Assembly: GCA_031294825.1 (NCBI GenBank)
Contig: JAUMPM010000018.1
Span: 1 to 64,000, forward strand
Origin: Collinsella sp.
Lineage (GTDB): Bacteria > Actinomycetota > Coriobacteriia > Coriobacteriales > Coriobacteriaceae
Direction: 5' to 3'
DNA length: 64,000 nt
Shown one piece after another: positions 8,959 to 18,932 of the stretch (position 1 is the first letter of the stretch; the number at the start of each line of letters is the position of its first letter). The notes below the pieces were generated by a model, which searched no databases, was not told the origin of the DNA, and saw nothing but the letters and a program-made list of their open reading frames with translations. The translations under genes were made by a program, and so were the position numbers.

Positions 8959-11900
8959 ATGCTTGATCGCCGTTCGTTACTTGTTGCCGGAGCGTCCTCG
9001 CTGGCGAGCATTATGTTGCCGCGCGTGCCGGGAAGCGCAAACGCCTTCATATTGCCGTTCGCCCCCGCCGAGGCATACGCCGACGAAGATGATCCCTTCA
9101 AGGTCTTGGTGCTCTCGCGCACCATGTTTGGTGTGGTCGTGGTCGACGTCGCCAACAAGAATACGCCCATCACGGGTGCCCAGGTCACGCTCATATCGCG
9201 CTATGCCGCAGGCAAGCAGCTCACCGCCACGACCGATGACGAAGGCACGGCCATCTTTGAGGTCGCCCCTCTTTCAGAAGGCTACGTGGACGAGGCAACG
9301 CTTCTCGACGCGTACGACTTTAACGGCGGCATCTCCATTAGCATGGCAGGCTACCGCGATGTCGAGATTCCCCTTGCGCGTATCCAGGGCGGCACCGCTA
9401 TTACCGCACCCACACGTCCGCTCTCCGATGGCGAGCCGTACTTTCGACAGCTCACGTTCGACGAATGGGACATCCAGTACGCCGACGCCACGTTTATGGC
9501 AATGCCAGCGGACGAAGCAGCAAACGACCAGCCCGACACGCACGCTTTTACCGTGCAGGCTCATCTGCCGCAGGGCGGGCAGGCAACGTTGCATATCAAT
9601 AAAGTGATGCCCGCTGCGGGCAGCTCAACCGAAACCGTCACGCAGATCGGCCAGATCAAGGCCAGCGCATCGGGCGCGGATAATCTGGCGACGTTCACGC
9701 TTGAAGACACGTTCCTCGATGCAGCTTCGGGCCTTCTGGAGGAAGGGTGCAAGCTGCGCTTTATGCTCGACTACCAGGGCAAAACCTACACGCTCTCATC
9801 CCCTATGGCCGTTGTCACCGCGCCGGCCGCAAAGGCGGAATCGGGCTCGACCACCATCATTCCCACCACCATGGACCAAGAGATCACTCCGTTTGATTTC
9901 CCCGCGGCGTTTCCCGGTATCGGCGGCAATAAGTTCACGTGCTGGATGCCCACATTTCCCATTCTGTTCGATTTCTCGTTTGCTGGATACGTGCTGTTTG
10001 GCGGAGGGTACAAACCAGCTAGCTATATGAACGATTCGGGCAACCCTGATCCGGAATACTGGAAGAAATCGCCGCGCGAGTCGGGCGCCAAGCAGGCAAA
10101 CCGCTACCTCGACGAGATGGAGGGGAAGTGGAATCAGTACAAGAGGATGAGTGCCGGTTCGGGCACCGATCCAAGAAACACCAAGCTCCTTCGCCACCAT
10201 TGCACGCCGCTGTTCACGATGGATATCGCCACACAGCTGTACGGCTCGCTCGCCTACGATTGGGTGGGCAAAACCTGGGGTAACAACAACGACCCCGCAT
10301 ACGGCAATATTAAGGCCCTCTTCCAGGTAAGAACCGACCTCAATTGGACCGAGCAGTTTACGCTAGGACCGGTGCCATTTTTCCTAAACGTCAACCCCTG
10401 GGTGCTGGCAAAACTGGCGCTCGCCGTGGGTGCCCACACGCACGGCAGCGGCGCGGCGTTTTTTAAAAACATTTCGCTCGACTATTCAAACACGTCGGGC
10501 TCGTTCACCATCCAGATCGGGCTTGCCGTCACCTTTGGCGCCGGCGTTGCAGGCGTCGCTTCGTCTGCCGTGCGCGGCGCCGCATCCCTCACGCTGTTCA
10601 TTGGGTACGAGAAGGCAGATGGACACCAGCTTCCGCGACTGCGCGTAGGTGCAGACGTCGATGTCGATGTGATACTCCAGTTCGTAATGTTCAAGTGGAC
10701 CACCAAGGCTTGGTCGGGGTCGTGGCCCACACTCATCGATTCGTGGAATATGTCGGTGAACAATGGCGACCAGTATGTGCTCCAGCGCTCTGAGCTCGCA
10801 TTGGGTGGAGATACGCCTTATACGCTGGATGCCTGCTTCGGCTCGGCCGGCAACATTGAGGCGGGCGGCGTGCCGCAATTTATCGCATCGGCCACCATCG
10901 TCACCAACGCCGAACTGCTCGCACGCGCCGAGGTTAAGGCCACTGCCGTAAACGCCGCGCCTGTCGTGCGCGATTGGGATCAAGCGGTCACGCGCATTGA
11001 GCTCGAGGCGGATGCAGAAAGCGACGACACGGGACAGATCGAGCATTTCGCCCATGCACTGATAGAGAACGACGAAAACGCCGCGCCGATGTATGAGTAC
11101 ACCTACATCGGTCAGGCAACGAACACCGTTGCCGACCCGAACGCCGATTCTGCTGGTGTATCGGAGGACGAGCGTGGCGGCATCAAGCCCTCGAGCGACA
11201 ACGTGCTGTTTACTGGCGTGCTCAGCGAAGCTCACATGAAGCTGGCAATGATCGCCGGCGTAGAATGCCTGTTCCGTATCGCCTCGGTGCGCTACGACGA
11301 CAATGGCCGCTCGCGCCTGGTGGTGCACACAAAGGCAAACGGCACGTGGTCTGCCCCCATGCCCGTGGACTTCCCCCCTGGCTTTGGCGAGGGCGACGTG
11401 GAGCGCGACGGCATATTCGATTACGACTTCGACGTAGTGGAATATACGGACGGAAGAGAAAACCAGGACGCCTACGTGCTGCTGGTTTCGGGCGAGCGCC
11501 CCGACGGCGACAACACCCTTTTCGATACGGCAAGCACAGCCGGCATACTGTCCGTTGTGCGCCTGCGCATAAGCAACGGCGGAGTTCGCGTGATATCGCA
11601 CACGTCGTGGCGCAGTATCTCGCGCGGCCGCCTGCAAGAGGATGGCTACCATTGCCTGCAGTGCCCACGCATTACGGTGGGCAAGACGCTAGTCGACGGG
11701 CGCCTGTCGGGTGCCTACCTCCACCGCCGCGGAACCACCGCAGAAAAGGCGCTCGGCAGCGAGGCAGAGGTCTCGCTCGAGTGCTTTACCCTGTGGTCAG
11801 ATGATTTGGGCGACAGCCTGACGTTCCGCCAAGTTCTCCGCTTTCCGCAAGCACCGTCGAGTATCGAGCTGGGTGAGCCCGAGAATATCAACGGCAAAAT

Positions 11901-13326
11901 GGTGGTGCCCGTTGCATACGAGACTGCAGGCGGTTGTGGCTGCGCATCGTACGCCGTGATCGGCCAGTCCATCGCGGGGTGGGGCGTTATGTCGCCAGAT
12001 GCCACAGTACCCCACGCGGTGCCGTGGCCGCAGCACACGGGCTTTTTGGCAACCGTCAACGAGCAACTGCAGCATATTACTTGGACGCGAGGCGCATCAG
12101 CATTTGCAACGCAGCCCGTGGGTGCCGCAGGCTGTGGCCCGGCATCGTTTAGCGTAAGCAACAACGGCAGGTGCGTGCTCTATGTAGAGAACACCGATGG
12201 CAAGGTGGGACAAACCTACGACGAAGAAGGCAACCCGGTAGCAGTGATGGGCAAGCACTTCCGCATCTTCGCCAGCACCTTGGCAGGCGATCTGTTCACG
12301 GAGCCGTTCGTGATGTGCGAGCTGGACCATCCCGTCGATCAGATAACGACATTTTTGACGTCGGGGAGCATGCTCTCCGCGCTCGCCACGCACATTGTGA
12401 GCGCGGAGAAGAGCGAGGCAGAGCTGCACGGCATCGAAGTGCCCTTGGTGGCGTGTGCCACTCCGACGGGCGCAGTCGCTACCTCGGGCGCGGTGGTGCC
12501 TGGAGCAGCAGGCGAATCCTTCATGGTCACGGTGCGAAACGACGGCAACACCTTGCTGACCGCCGGCACGATCGATCTGTACCGAGAGGGCTCCAGCCAG
12601 CCGTTCTCCAGCGCATCCATCGGGTTCGGAGCGAACACACGCATGGCATCGATCTACGATCCAGAGCTTGCCGAGGACGCTTCGGCCAACGACATGGCAC
12701 ACGTGAAGTACGCAGTCGAGACGCTGGGCACACGTTTTGCGACGCACCCGCTGGTTGCCGACAACGGCAACGCCGTGCTGGCACCGGGTTGCACGGCACA
12801 GTTCCGCATGAGCTTCGCCATCCCCGAGAGCTGGAGCGACGAAGTGGGCAAACGCGTAACGCTGTATGCGAAGGCGCGTGACCTGGTGGCACTCGATCCC
12901 GTAACGCTCGAGGAAATTCGACCGGGCGCAAACTCAGCGCTGGGTGCCGTGCTGCACGAGCTTCACGTGTCCGATGCGGCATGCGAACGCTCAGAAGTTC
13001 AGGTCGGCGTATGCGACAACGCGGATACGACAGGACTTCACGACGCCCCGATGACGGTCGACGGCGATGGCGGCACGAGTGGAGGTGGCTCCGGCGGAAG
13101 CAGCTCCGGTAGCGGCAGTGGCTCTGGCAGCGGCAAGGATCACGGCAATAACAAGCGCCCCGGAAAAGCGGGCGCGCTTGCGGGCACGGGCGATGTCAAC
13201 GCTCCCCTTACGGCAGCCGCCGCAGCACTCGCCGCGGCAGGCGCCGGCCTCGTCGCCTACAGCGCCCGCCGCACGGCGCTCGAAAAAGACACCGCCAATG
13301 AGGCCAATTTGGATAAGCCTCGCTAG
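8959..13326 (+). CDS. Large cell-wall-anchored surface protein (LAGTG sorting motif)
   Basis: A secreted protein of 1455 residues. The chosen ATG (8959) has GGGAG seven bases upstream and starts MLDRRSLLVAGASSLASI. The paired arginines resemble a Tat signal, and AYA-D is a likely cleavage site. Next comes a carboxypeptidase-regulatory/Ig-like fold (about 60-130, ITGAQVTLISR..TDDEGTAIFEV), then a long region without recognisable repeats. A Ser/Gly linker (about 1370-1392) precedes LAGTGD at about 1407, a hydrophobic helix and a positive tail. That is the layout of a sortase substrate with Ala replacing Pro. An earlier in-frame start at 8827 has no ribosome site. The binding target is unknown. 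Confidence 0.8.
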   Translation: MLDRRSLLVAGASSLASIMLPRVPGSANAFILPFAPAEAYADEDDPFKVLVLSRTMFGVVVVDVANKNTPITGAQVTLISRYAAGKQLTATTDDEGTAIFEVAPLSEGYVDEATLLDAYDFNGGISISMAGYRDVEIPLARIQGGTAITAPTRPLSDGEPYFRQLTFDEWDIQYADATFMAMPADEAANDQPDTHAFTVQAHLPQGGQATLHINKVMPAAGSSTETVTQIGQIKASASGADNLATFTLEDTFLDAASGLLEEGCKLRFMLDYQGKTYTLSSPMAVVTAPAAKAESGSTTIIPTTMDQEITPFDFPAAFPGIGGNKFTCWMPTFPILFDFSFAGYVLFGGGYKPASYMNDSGNPDPEYWKKSPRESGAKQANRYLDEMEGKWNQYKRMSAGSGTDPRNTKLLRHHCTPLFTMDIATQLYGSLAYDWVGKTWGNNNDPAYGNIKALFQVRTDLNWTEQFTLGPVPFFLNVNPWVLAKLALAVGAHTHGSGAAFFKNISLDYSNTSGSFTIQIGLAVTFGAGVAGVASSAVRGAASLTLFIGYEKADGHQLPRLRVGADVDVDVILQFVMFKWTTKAWSGSWPTLIDSWNMSVNNGDQYVLQRSELALGGDTPYTLDACFGSAGNIEAGGVPQFIASATIVTNAELLARAEVKATAVNAAPVVRDWDQAVTRIELEADAESDDTGQIEHFAHALIENDENAAPMYEYTYIGQATNTVADPNADSAGVSEDERGGIKPSSDNVLFTGVLSEAHMKLAMIAGVECLFRIASVRYDDNGRSRLVVHTKANGTWSAPMPVDFPPGFGEGDVERDGIFDYDFDVVEYTDGRENQDAYVLLVSGERPDGDNTLFDTASTAGILSVVRLRISNGGVRVISHTSWRSISRGRLQEDGYHCLQCPRITVGKTLVDGRLSGAYLHRRGTTAEKALGSEAEVSLECFTLWSDDLGDSLTFRQVLRFPQAPSSIELGEPENINGKMVVPVAYETAGGCGCASYAVIGQSIAGWGVMSPDATVPHAVPWPQHTGFLATVNEQLQHITWTRGASAFATQPVGAAGCGPASFSVSNNGRCVLYVENTDGKVGQTYDEEGNPVAVMGKHFRIFASTLAGDLFTEPFVMCELDHPVDQITTFLTSGSMLSALATHIVSAEKSEAELHGIEVPLVACATPTGAVATSGAVVPGAAGESFMVTVRNDGNTLLTAGTIDLYREGSSQPFSSASIGFGANTRMASIYDPELAEDASANDMAHVKYAVETLGTRFATHPLVADNGNAVLAPGCTAQFRMSFAIPESWSDEVGKRVTLYAKARDLVALDPVTLEEIRPGANSALGAVLHELHVSDAACERSEVQVGVCDNADTTGLHDAPMTVDGDGGTSGGGSGGSSSGSGSGSGSGKDHGNNKRPGKAGALAGTGDVNAPLTAAAAALAAAGAGLVAYSARRTALEKDTANEANLDKPR

Positions 13327-13375
13327 CTCCTAGTTACTTTCGTGAGAGACGCCGACTCGGCTCATCGAACATGAA

Positions 13376-13411
13376 AATGGGCTGGTTCTGGATACCCAGA
13401 GCCAGCCCATT
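13376..13411. terminator. Hairpin, probable terminator
   Basis: Sixteen-base arms at 13376-13391 and 13396-13411 pair with one wobble around a four-base loop. A short T-rich tail (ATTTTC) is present only on the minus strand. It may end transcripts from either direction. Confidence 0.5.
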
Positions 13412-13416
13412 ACGCA

Positions 13417-13632
13417 TTAGATATCGTCAGAGGAGTCGAGTTCTGCCTCGAGCTTGGCACGGCGTCTTTTCGCCAACAATCCGCATGGCACGTTTTTGAT
13501 AAACGCATCCAACCGCAAACGCAGCAGGACGCATTCGGCCGTCTTCAAACTTACTCGGACAAAACCGACTCGGTTTTCTCCGAGTAAACGTGATTGATAG
13601 TCAATCGATGTGCCCGCTCGTGCGATCAGCAT
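13417..13632 (-). CDS. Doubtful small hypothetical protein (71 aa)
   Basis: An open frame on the minus strand ending just before the hairpin at 13376-13411. The C-terminal part is strongly charged (LAKRRRAKLEAELDSSDDI). No family is recognised, and no good ribosome site is seen before the first ATG. The hairpin placement is the only support. Confidence 0.22.
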   Translation of the reverse strand: MLIARAGTSIDYQSRLLGENRVGFVRVSLKTAECVLLRLRLDAFIKNVPCGLLAKRRRAKLEAELDSSDDI

Positions 13633-13768
13633 CGTTCGATTTTGTTTAGTAAAACTAGGTCCCTATTAAATAAAATTCATCTGTATCCAAATTTGTTTAA
13701 CAATGCAGCGCTACCACTAAACACTATCCCTGTTAATCCGAACGATTGTTCGATGGATTTCGTGTTGG

Positions 13769-13797
13769 TTGGAATCGCCTATGGGCTGGGCTATGCT
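13769..13797 (+). promoter_or_regulatory. Candidate promoter of the topoisomerase IV operon
   Basis: TTGGAA at 13769-13774 and TATGCT at 13792-13797 are 17 bases apart and lie about 55 bases before the parE start. The stretch 13633-13740 before it is AT-rich and holds no gene. Confidence 0.45.
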
Positions 13798-13851
13798 ACC
13801 TTGACTATCTATATGACTTAAACGCAGCAAAGGAGCACCGAGAGAGCGAGT

Positions 13852-15849
13852 ATGGCAAAAAACACCGCAAACTATGGTAACGACAGTATCCGCCAGCTCA
13901 AGGACGAGGAGCGCGTACGCCTGCGCCCCGCCGTCATCTTTGGCTCGGACGGACTCGACGGCTGCGCGCATGCCGCCTTCGAGATCCTGTCTAACGCCGT
14001 TGACGAGGCGCGCCAGGGCTACGGCAAGCTCATCACCCTTACCGCCTTTCGCGATGGCTCTATCCAGGTAGAGGACAATGGCCGTGGCTGCCCGCTCGAC
14101 TGGAACCCTTCCGAGAAGCGCTTTAACTGGGAGCTCGTCTTCTGCGAGCTCTACGCCGGTGGCAAGTATAACAACAACCAGGGCGGCGACTACGACTTCT
14201 CGCTCGGCACCAACGGCCTGGGCTCCTGCGCGACCCAGTACGCTTCCGAGTACATGGACGTCACCGTCTGGCGTGACGGTAACAAGTACTCCCTGCACTT
14301 TAAAAAAGGCAAGGTCGTCGGTGCCAAAAAGAAGGCACTCGAGATTGAGCCCAGCGACGAGAACCGCACCGGCACCACCATCAAGTGGCGCCCCGATCTT
14401 GAGGTCTTTACCTCGATTAGCATTCCCCACGATTGGTATCGCGAAACCATGCGCCGTCAGGCCGTGGTCAACGCTAACGTGACCTTCCGCCTGCGTATCG
14501 AGGGCGACGATGGCGAGTTTTCCGAAGAGGATTTTTGCTATCCCAAAGGCATCGAGGACTACGTGCTCGAGAAGGTCGGTACCGACTACCTTACCGAGCC
14601 CTTCTTTATCGAGGCCGACCGTCGCGGTCGCGATCGCGAGGACCTGCCCGATTACAACGTAAAAATCACCGCGTGCATGTGCTTCTCGCGCACCTTCATG
14701 ATGCAGGAGTACTACCACAACTCATCGTGGCTCGAGAACGGCGGCTCGCCGGAGAAAGCGGCTCGTAGTGCTCTGACCAGCGCCATCGATGCCTACATTA
14801 AGCAACAGGGCAAGTACAACAAAAACGAGAGCGGCATTAAGTGGCAGGACGTCCAGGACTGTCTGGTGCTGGTGACCAACTGCTTCTCCACCCAGACGTC
14901 CTACGAGAACCAGACCAAGAAGGCCATCAATAACCGCTTTATCCAGCAGGCTATGACGGCTTTCTTTAAGGAGCGTCTCTCGACCTACTTGATCGAGAAC
15001 AAGGACGCCGCCAACAAGATCATGGAGCAGGTGCTCATCAACAAGCGCTCGCGCGAGAATGCCGAGAAGACGCGCCAGAGCATCAAGACCAACTTGCAGC
15101 AGAAGACCGACATGGCCAACCGCGTGCAGAAGTTCATCGACTGCCGCTCCAAGGACAAGAGCCGTCGCGAGATCTACATCGTAGAGGGCGACTCGGCAGC
15201 GGGCGCCATTCGCACCTCGCGCGATGCCGAGTTCCAAGGCGTTATGCCCGTCCGCGGCAAGATCCTCAACTGCCTAAAGGAGGACTATCCGCGCATCTTT
15301 AAGTCCGACATCATCATGGACCTCATGCGCGTGCTGGGCTGCGGCGTGGAGATCAAAGACAAGCGCATCAAGAACCTTGGCGCCTTCGATCTGGACAACC
15401 TCAACTGGAACAAGGTCATCATCTGTACGGACGCCGACGTCGACGGTTACCACATTCGCACGCTCGTGCTCACCATGCTCTACCGCCTGGTGCCCACGCT
15501 CATCGACGAGGGCTACGTGTATATCGCCGAGTCTCCGCTCTACGAGATCAACTGCAAAGAGAAGACCTACTTTGCCTACACCGAGCTCGAAAAGAACGGC
15601 ATCCTCAAGGAGATCGGCGACCAGAAGTGTTCCATCAACCGCTCCAAGGGTCTTGGTGAAAACGATCCGGACATGATGTGGCTCACCACCATGAATCCCG
15701 AGACGCGCCGTCTGATCAAGGTGGAGCCCGAGGACGTCACCAAGATGGAGACCATGTTCAACCTTTTGCTGGGCAACGACGAGGCAGGCCGCAAGCGCCA
15801 TATCTCCGAGCACGGCAAGGAATACCTTGACCAGCTGGACCTGCAGTAG
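13852..15849 (+). CDS. parE: DNA topoisomerase IV subunit B (GyrB/ParE family)
   Basis: The ATPase subunit of a type IIA topoisomerase, 665 residues. The GHKL domain has ILSNAVDEA and VEDNGRGCP. The TOPRIM domain has EGDSAAG (about 443-449) and DADVDGYH. RISEHG-like HISEHGKEY closes the protein. The residues around the ATP lid (WELVFCELYAGGKYN) differ from standard GyrB, so I read it as the second, ParE-like paralogue; a gyrase role cannot be excluded from this window. The start follows an AAAGGAG..GAGAG region. The partner A subunit begins 45 bases downstream, indicating one transcript for chromosome decatenation. Confidence 0.88.
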   Translation: MAKNTANYGNDSIRQLKDEERVRLRPAVIFGSDGLDGCAHAAFEILSNAVDEARQGYGKLITLTAFRDGSIQVEDNGRGCPLDWNPSEKRFNWELVFCELYAGGKYNNNQGGDYDFSLGTNGLGSCATQYASEYMDVTVWRDGNKYSLHFKKGKVVGAKKKALEIEPSDENRTGTTIKWRPDLEVFTSISIPHDWYRETMRRQAVVNANVTFRLRIEGDDGEFSEEDFCYPKGIEDYVLEKVGTDYLTEPFFIEADRRGRDREDLPDYNVKITACMCFSRTFMMQEYYHNSSWLENGGSPEKAARSALTSAIDAYIKQQGKYNKNESGIKWQDVQDCLVLVTNCFSTQTSYENQTKKAINNRFIQQAMTAFFKERLSTYLIENKDAANKIMEQVLINKRSRENAEKTRQSIKTNLQQKTDMANRVQKFIDCRSKDKSRREIYIVEGDSAAGAIRTSRDAEFQGVMPVRGKILNCLKEDYPRIFKSDIIMDLMRVLGCGVEIKDKRIKNLGAFDLDNLNWNKVIICTDADVDGYHIRTLVLTMLYRLVPTLIDEGYVYIAESPLYEINCKEKTYFAYTELEKNGILKEIGDQKCSINRSKGLGENDPDMMWLTTMNPETRRLIKVEPEDVTKMETMFNLLLGNDEAGRKRHISEHGKEYLDQLDLQ

Positions 15850-15894
15850 CAGCAAATCGATAACGACGGCCCATAAGAAGTTCAAGAGGAAATC

Positions 15895-18135
15895 GTGGCA
15901 AAGAAGAAGACGAAGAACCAGCCAAAGAAAAAGCAGGTCAACGCCGAGAACGTCATCGGCCTGCACTCCGAGGTCACCGACCAGCCGATCACGCAGACGC
16001 TCGAGGTCAACTACATGCCCTATGCCATGAGCGTCAACGTCTCGCGTGCGTTCCCCGAGATTGACGGCTTTAAGCCGTCGCACCGCAAGCTGCTCTACAC
16101 CATGTACAAGATGGGTCTGCTCAAGGGCGAGCGCCAGAAGAGCGCCAACATTGTGGGTCAGACCATGAAGCTCAACCCGCACGGCGACGCCGCGATCTAT
16201 GAGACGATGGTGCGTCTGGCCACCGGCAACGAGGCGCTTCTTGCCCCCTTCGTAGAGTCGAAGGGCAACTTTGGCAAGTACTATTCGGGCGACCTGAGCT
16301 ACGCCGCCTCGCGTTATACCGAGGCCAAGCTCTCCCCCATCAGCGCCGAGATCTTCAAGGACATCGACAAGGATCCGGTCGACTTCGTCGACAGCTACGA
16401 CGGCGCCATGAAGGAGCCGCGCCTGCTGCCCACCACGTTTCCCAACATCCTTGTCTCGGCCAATAAGGGCATCGGCGTCGCCATGGCGTCCGATATCTGC
16501 GGCTTCAACCTCAACGAGGTCTGTACTGCCACGATGCATTACCTCAAGGATCCCGACTGTGACCTGCTCGAGTATATGCCCATGCCCGACTTCTCGACCG
16601 GCGGCGAGATTATCTACCGCCGCGAGGAGATGGAAAAGATTATCGAGACCGGCCTTGGCAGCTTCCAGATCCGCTCCCGCTGGCGCTGGATTCCCGAAGA
16701 GCGCATCATCGAGGTCTACGAGATTCCCTACACCACTAAGACCGATGTCATCATCGAGCGCATCGTCAAGCTCTCTAAGGAGGGCAAGGTCAAGGAAATC
16801 GCTGACATCCGCGACGAAACCGACCTCTCGGGCTTGCGCATCGCCATCGACCTTAAGCGCGGTGTCGACCCCGACAAGCTCATGGCCAAGCTCTATCGCT
16901 CGACCACGCTGCAGGATTCGTTCTCGTGCAACTTCAACGTGCTGGTCGATGGTTACCCTCGCGTTATGGGCGTGCGCCAGATCCTGCACGAGTGGGTCAA
17001 GTGGCGTATTGAGTCCACGCGTCGCCGCATTAACTTTGACCTAGGCAAAAAGTCCGAGCGCCTGCACCTGCTGCACGGCCTTGAGGCGATCTTGCTCGAC
17101 ATCGACAAGGCCATCGCGATCATCCGCGGCACCAAGCTCGAGGCCGAAGTCGTGCCCAACCTCATGAAGGGTTTCGATATCGACGAAACCCAGGCCGAGT
17201 TTGTTGCCGAACTCAAGCTCCGCAACATTAACGAAGAGTACATTCTCAACCGCACCAAGGACATCGCCAAGCTCGAGGGTGAGATTGCCGAGCTTGAGGA
17301 GATCCTCTCCAGCGAGGAGAACATCAAGAAGGTCATCAGCGACGAGCTGGCCGCGGTCAACAAGAAATATGTGATGCCGCGTCGCACGGGCAGGATCGAG
17401 CCCCATGAGGTTATCGAGGTAAGCTTGGAGCCCGAAGTCGAGGAGTACCCGGTCACCATCATGCTCTCGCGCGATGGCTACCTTAAGAAGATGACGGACC
17501 GCGTACTCAAGAAGGCGACCACGCTCAAGTACAAGGACGGCGACAAACCCTTTATCGAGTTCCCGTCCTCCAACACCCACGAGCTGCTGGTCTTTACCAA
17601 CAAGAGCCTGGTGTACAAGTGCAAGGTTGCGGCGTTTGAAGACACCAAGTCGGCCCAGCTGGGCTCGTACTTGCCGACCGATCTTGAGATGGAACCCGAC
17701 GAGAGTGTCATCTGGGTCATCGACCCCGAGGACTACAAGGCCGACGTGCTATTCGTCTTTGAGAACGGCCGCGTGGTGCGCGTTGCGCTTTCCGGGTACG
17801 TCACCAAGACCAACCGCAAGCGCCTCAAGAACGCCATCTACGGCGGCAGCAAGCTGCTGTATGCCCAGGTGCTCAAGGAGGATCGCGACATTGCGCTGGT
17901 CTCGAGCGACTACCGCCTGATGAACTTCAACACGTCGCTGCTCAAGACCAAGACGACCACCAACACGCAGGGCGTCCAGGCCTTTACGGCCAAGAAGGGC
18001 CGCTCGGTCACCACCGTCGGCACAACCGAGGAGATTCTTGGCGCCGGCGTCTCGGCCGAGAAGTTCACCGCGCAGAGCCTGCCTTCTGCCGGCGCCCTCA
18101 TGAAGGAAAATGACATGCCGAGCTTGTTTGACTAA
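15895..18135 (+). CDS. parC: DNA topoisomerase IV subunit A (GyrA/ParC family)
   Basis: The DNA-cleaving subunit, 746 residues, with a GTG start at 15895 and AAGAGGA upstream. Catalytic Tyr141 is in SYAASRYTEAKL. The winged-helix segment VGQTMKLNPHGDAAIYETM is intact. The C-terminal region has recurring blade-like segments (LLVFTNKSLVYKCKV, DVLFVFENGRVVRVAL). No GyrA box (QRRGGKG-like) is seen, which favours topoisomerase IV over gyrase. The Lys-rich N-terminus (MAKKKTKNQPKKKQ) is an extra extension. It follows parE with a short gap. Confidence 0.88.
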   Translation: MAKKKTKNQPKKKQVNAENVIGLHSEVTDQPITQTLEVNYMPYAMSVNVSRAFPEIDGFKPSHRKLLYTMYKMGLLKGERQKSANIVGQTMKLNPHGDAAIYETMVRLATGNEALLAPFVESKGNFGKYYSGDLSYAASRYTEAKLSPISAEIFKDIDKDPVDFVDSYDGAMKEPRLLPTTFPNILVSANKGIGVAMASDICGFNLNEVCTATMHYLKDPDCDLLEYMPMPDFSTGGEIIYRREEMEKIIETGLGSFQIRSRWRWIPEERIIEVYEIPYTTKTDVIIERIVKLSKEGKVKEIADIRDETDLSGLRIAIDLKRGVDPDKLMAKLYRSTTLQDSFSCNFNVLVDGYPRVMGVRQILHEWVKWRIESTRRRINFDLGKKSERLHLLHGLEAILLDIDKAIAIIRGTKLEAEVVPNLMKGFDIDETQAEFVAELKLRNINEEYILNRTKDIAKLEGEIAELEEILSSEENIKKVISDELAAVNKKYVMPRRTGRIEPHEVIEVSLEPEVEEYPVTIMLSRDGYLKKMTDRVLKKATTLKYKDGDKPFIEFPSSNTHELLVFTNKSLVYKCKVAAFEDTKSAQLGSYLPTDLEMEPDESVIWVIDPEDYKADVLFVFENGRVVRVALSGYVTKTNRKRLKNAIYGGSKLLYAQVLKEDRDIALVSSDYRLMNFNTSLLKTKTTTNTQGVQAFTAKKGRSVTTVGTTEEILGAGVSAEKFTAQSLPSAGALMKENDMPSLFD

Positions 18136-18172
18136 AACAACGGTGGCCAAACCGTCATGGGTTTACAAAGCA

Positions 18173-18213
18173 GCGGGGGCCGGAGCGCAGCAACATCGCG
18201 CTTCGGCCCCCGC
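18173..18213 (+). terminator. Strong GC hairpin after parC
   Basis: Sixteen-base arms (18173-18188 and 18198-18213) pair with one wobble around a nine-base loop. There is no T tail until GTTTTTC near 18248-18254, so it may work as a processing or Rho-assisted end. Confidence 0.55.
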
Positions 18214-18290
18214 TCGCTGCAACGTAGCCGGAATAATAGGAATCCCCGTTTTTCACTCCTGCAATCCCACGGAACAAGACATGTTAAGCC

Positions 18291-18347
18291 GTTAGCAAAA
18301 CTTGCAAAAGTTAGCAAAAGTTGCAAAAATTAGCAAAACCTGCAAAG
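18291..18347. repeat. Three 19-bp tandem repeats with phased A-tracts
   Basis: Units at 18291-18309, 18310-18328 and 18329-18347 follow the pattern RTTAGCAAAANYTGCAAAR. Each unit holds two GCAAAA blocks about 9.5 bases apart, so six A-tracts recur nearly once per helical turn. The array ends ten bases before the ATPase remnant. It could be intrinsically bent DNA or a leftover array of protein-binding sites. Confidence 0.75.
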
Positions 18348-18356
18348 GGGCCACCA

Positions 18357-18823
18357 TGGATTGCAGCAAATGTCTCCGCCATGCCAGGCATGCTCGAAGA
18401 TATTATCGAGCGAACCAAAGAAGCCGCAGATAGCTACCTCTCACAGCCTCACGCGCGCATAAACGGTGTTCAAATTGGCCCAATGGGCATCGATTGGACA
18501 TATGCTCAAGAGGCCCGGGGCAACTGGCGCACGCGCATGAATGGCGTCTTCAGGCAACTCGAGAAGCATGACATCGGGCTTCTCTCGAAACGACCTATCG
18601 GGAGCTTTCCGATAAAGACATTGAGTTTTTGCTCGCGATGCTGCCCGATTCTGGCCCCAGCAGGGTCTCGGAGATAGCCAAACGCATGGGCGTCGCCAGC
18701 AACTACGCAAGCCAATACAAACGCCGCCTCCTGGAGGACGGCGTCATTGGAGAGCGCGGGCGTGGTCTCGTTGGCTTTGACATTCCCGCGTTCAGGGAAT
18801 TCTTGAACGAGAAGGCATTTTAG
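18357..18823 (+). pseudogene. Remnant of a P-loop AAA ATPase with winged-helix C-terminus
   Basis: Two coding-like pieces in different frames. The first (from 18357) reads WIAANVSAMPGMLEDIIE, then INGVQIGPMGIDW and a helix ending HDIGLL. The order matches the stretch after Walker A in AAA ATPases of the kind common in Actinobacteria. The second, in the -1 frame from about 18583, reads LETTYRELSDKDIEFLLAML, then a winged-helix domain (GPSRVSEIAKRMGVASNYAS). Walker A, Walker B and the sensor region are missing, so both the 5' end and the middle are deleted. The family assignment is from recall and moderate. Confidence 0.55.
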
Positions 18824-18932
18824 CACGCCGGAATTGTCCGCGGAAGCATCAACGCATGGCAATCAGCATTCCTCTTGGTAAGGATAGCAAACATTTTCCA
18901 CCAACACCGATTGCCATGCGTTCTTCTTGCCC

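Noticed and set aside
10486..11652. 388-codon frame opposite the large surface protein
   Set aside because: His/Arg/Val-rich shadow with no start site; the plus-strand protein has signal, linker and anchor in one frame.
15274..16989. 571-codon frame opposite the topoisomerase genes
   Set aside because: Antisense to both subunits across their junction; Leu/Val/Asp-rich shadow composition and no domain.
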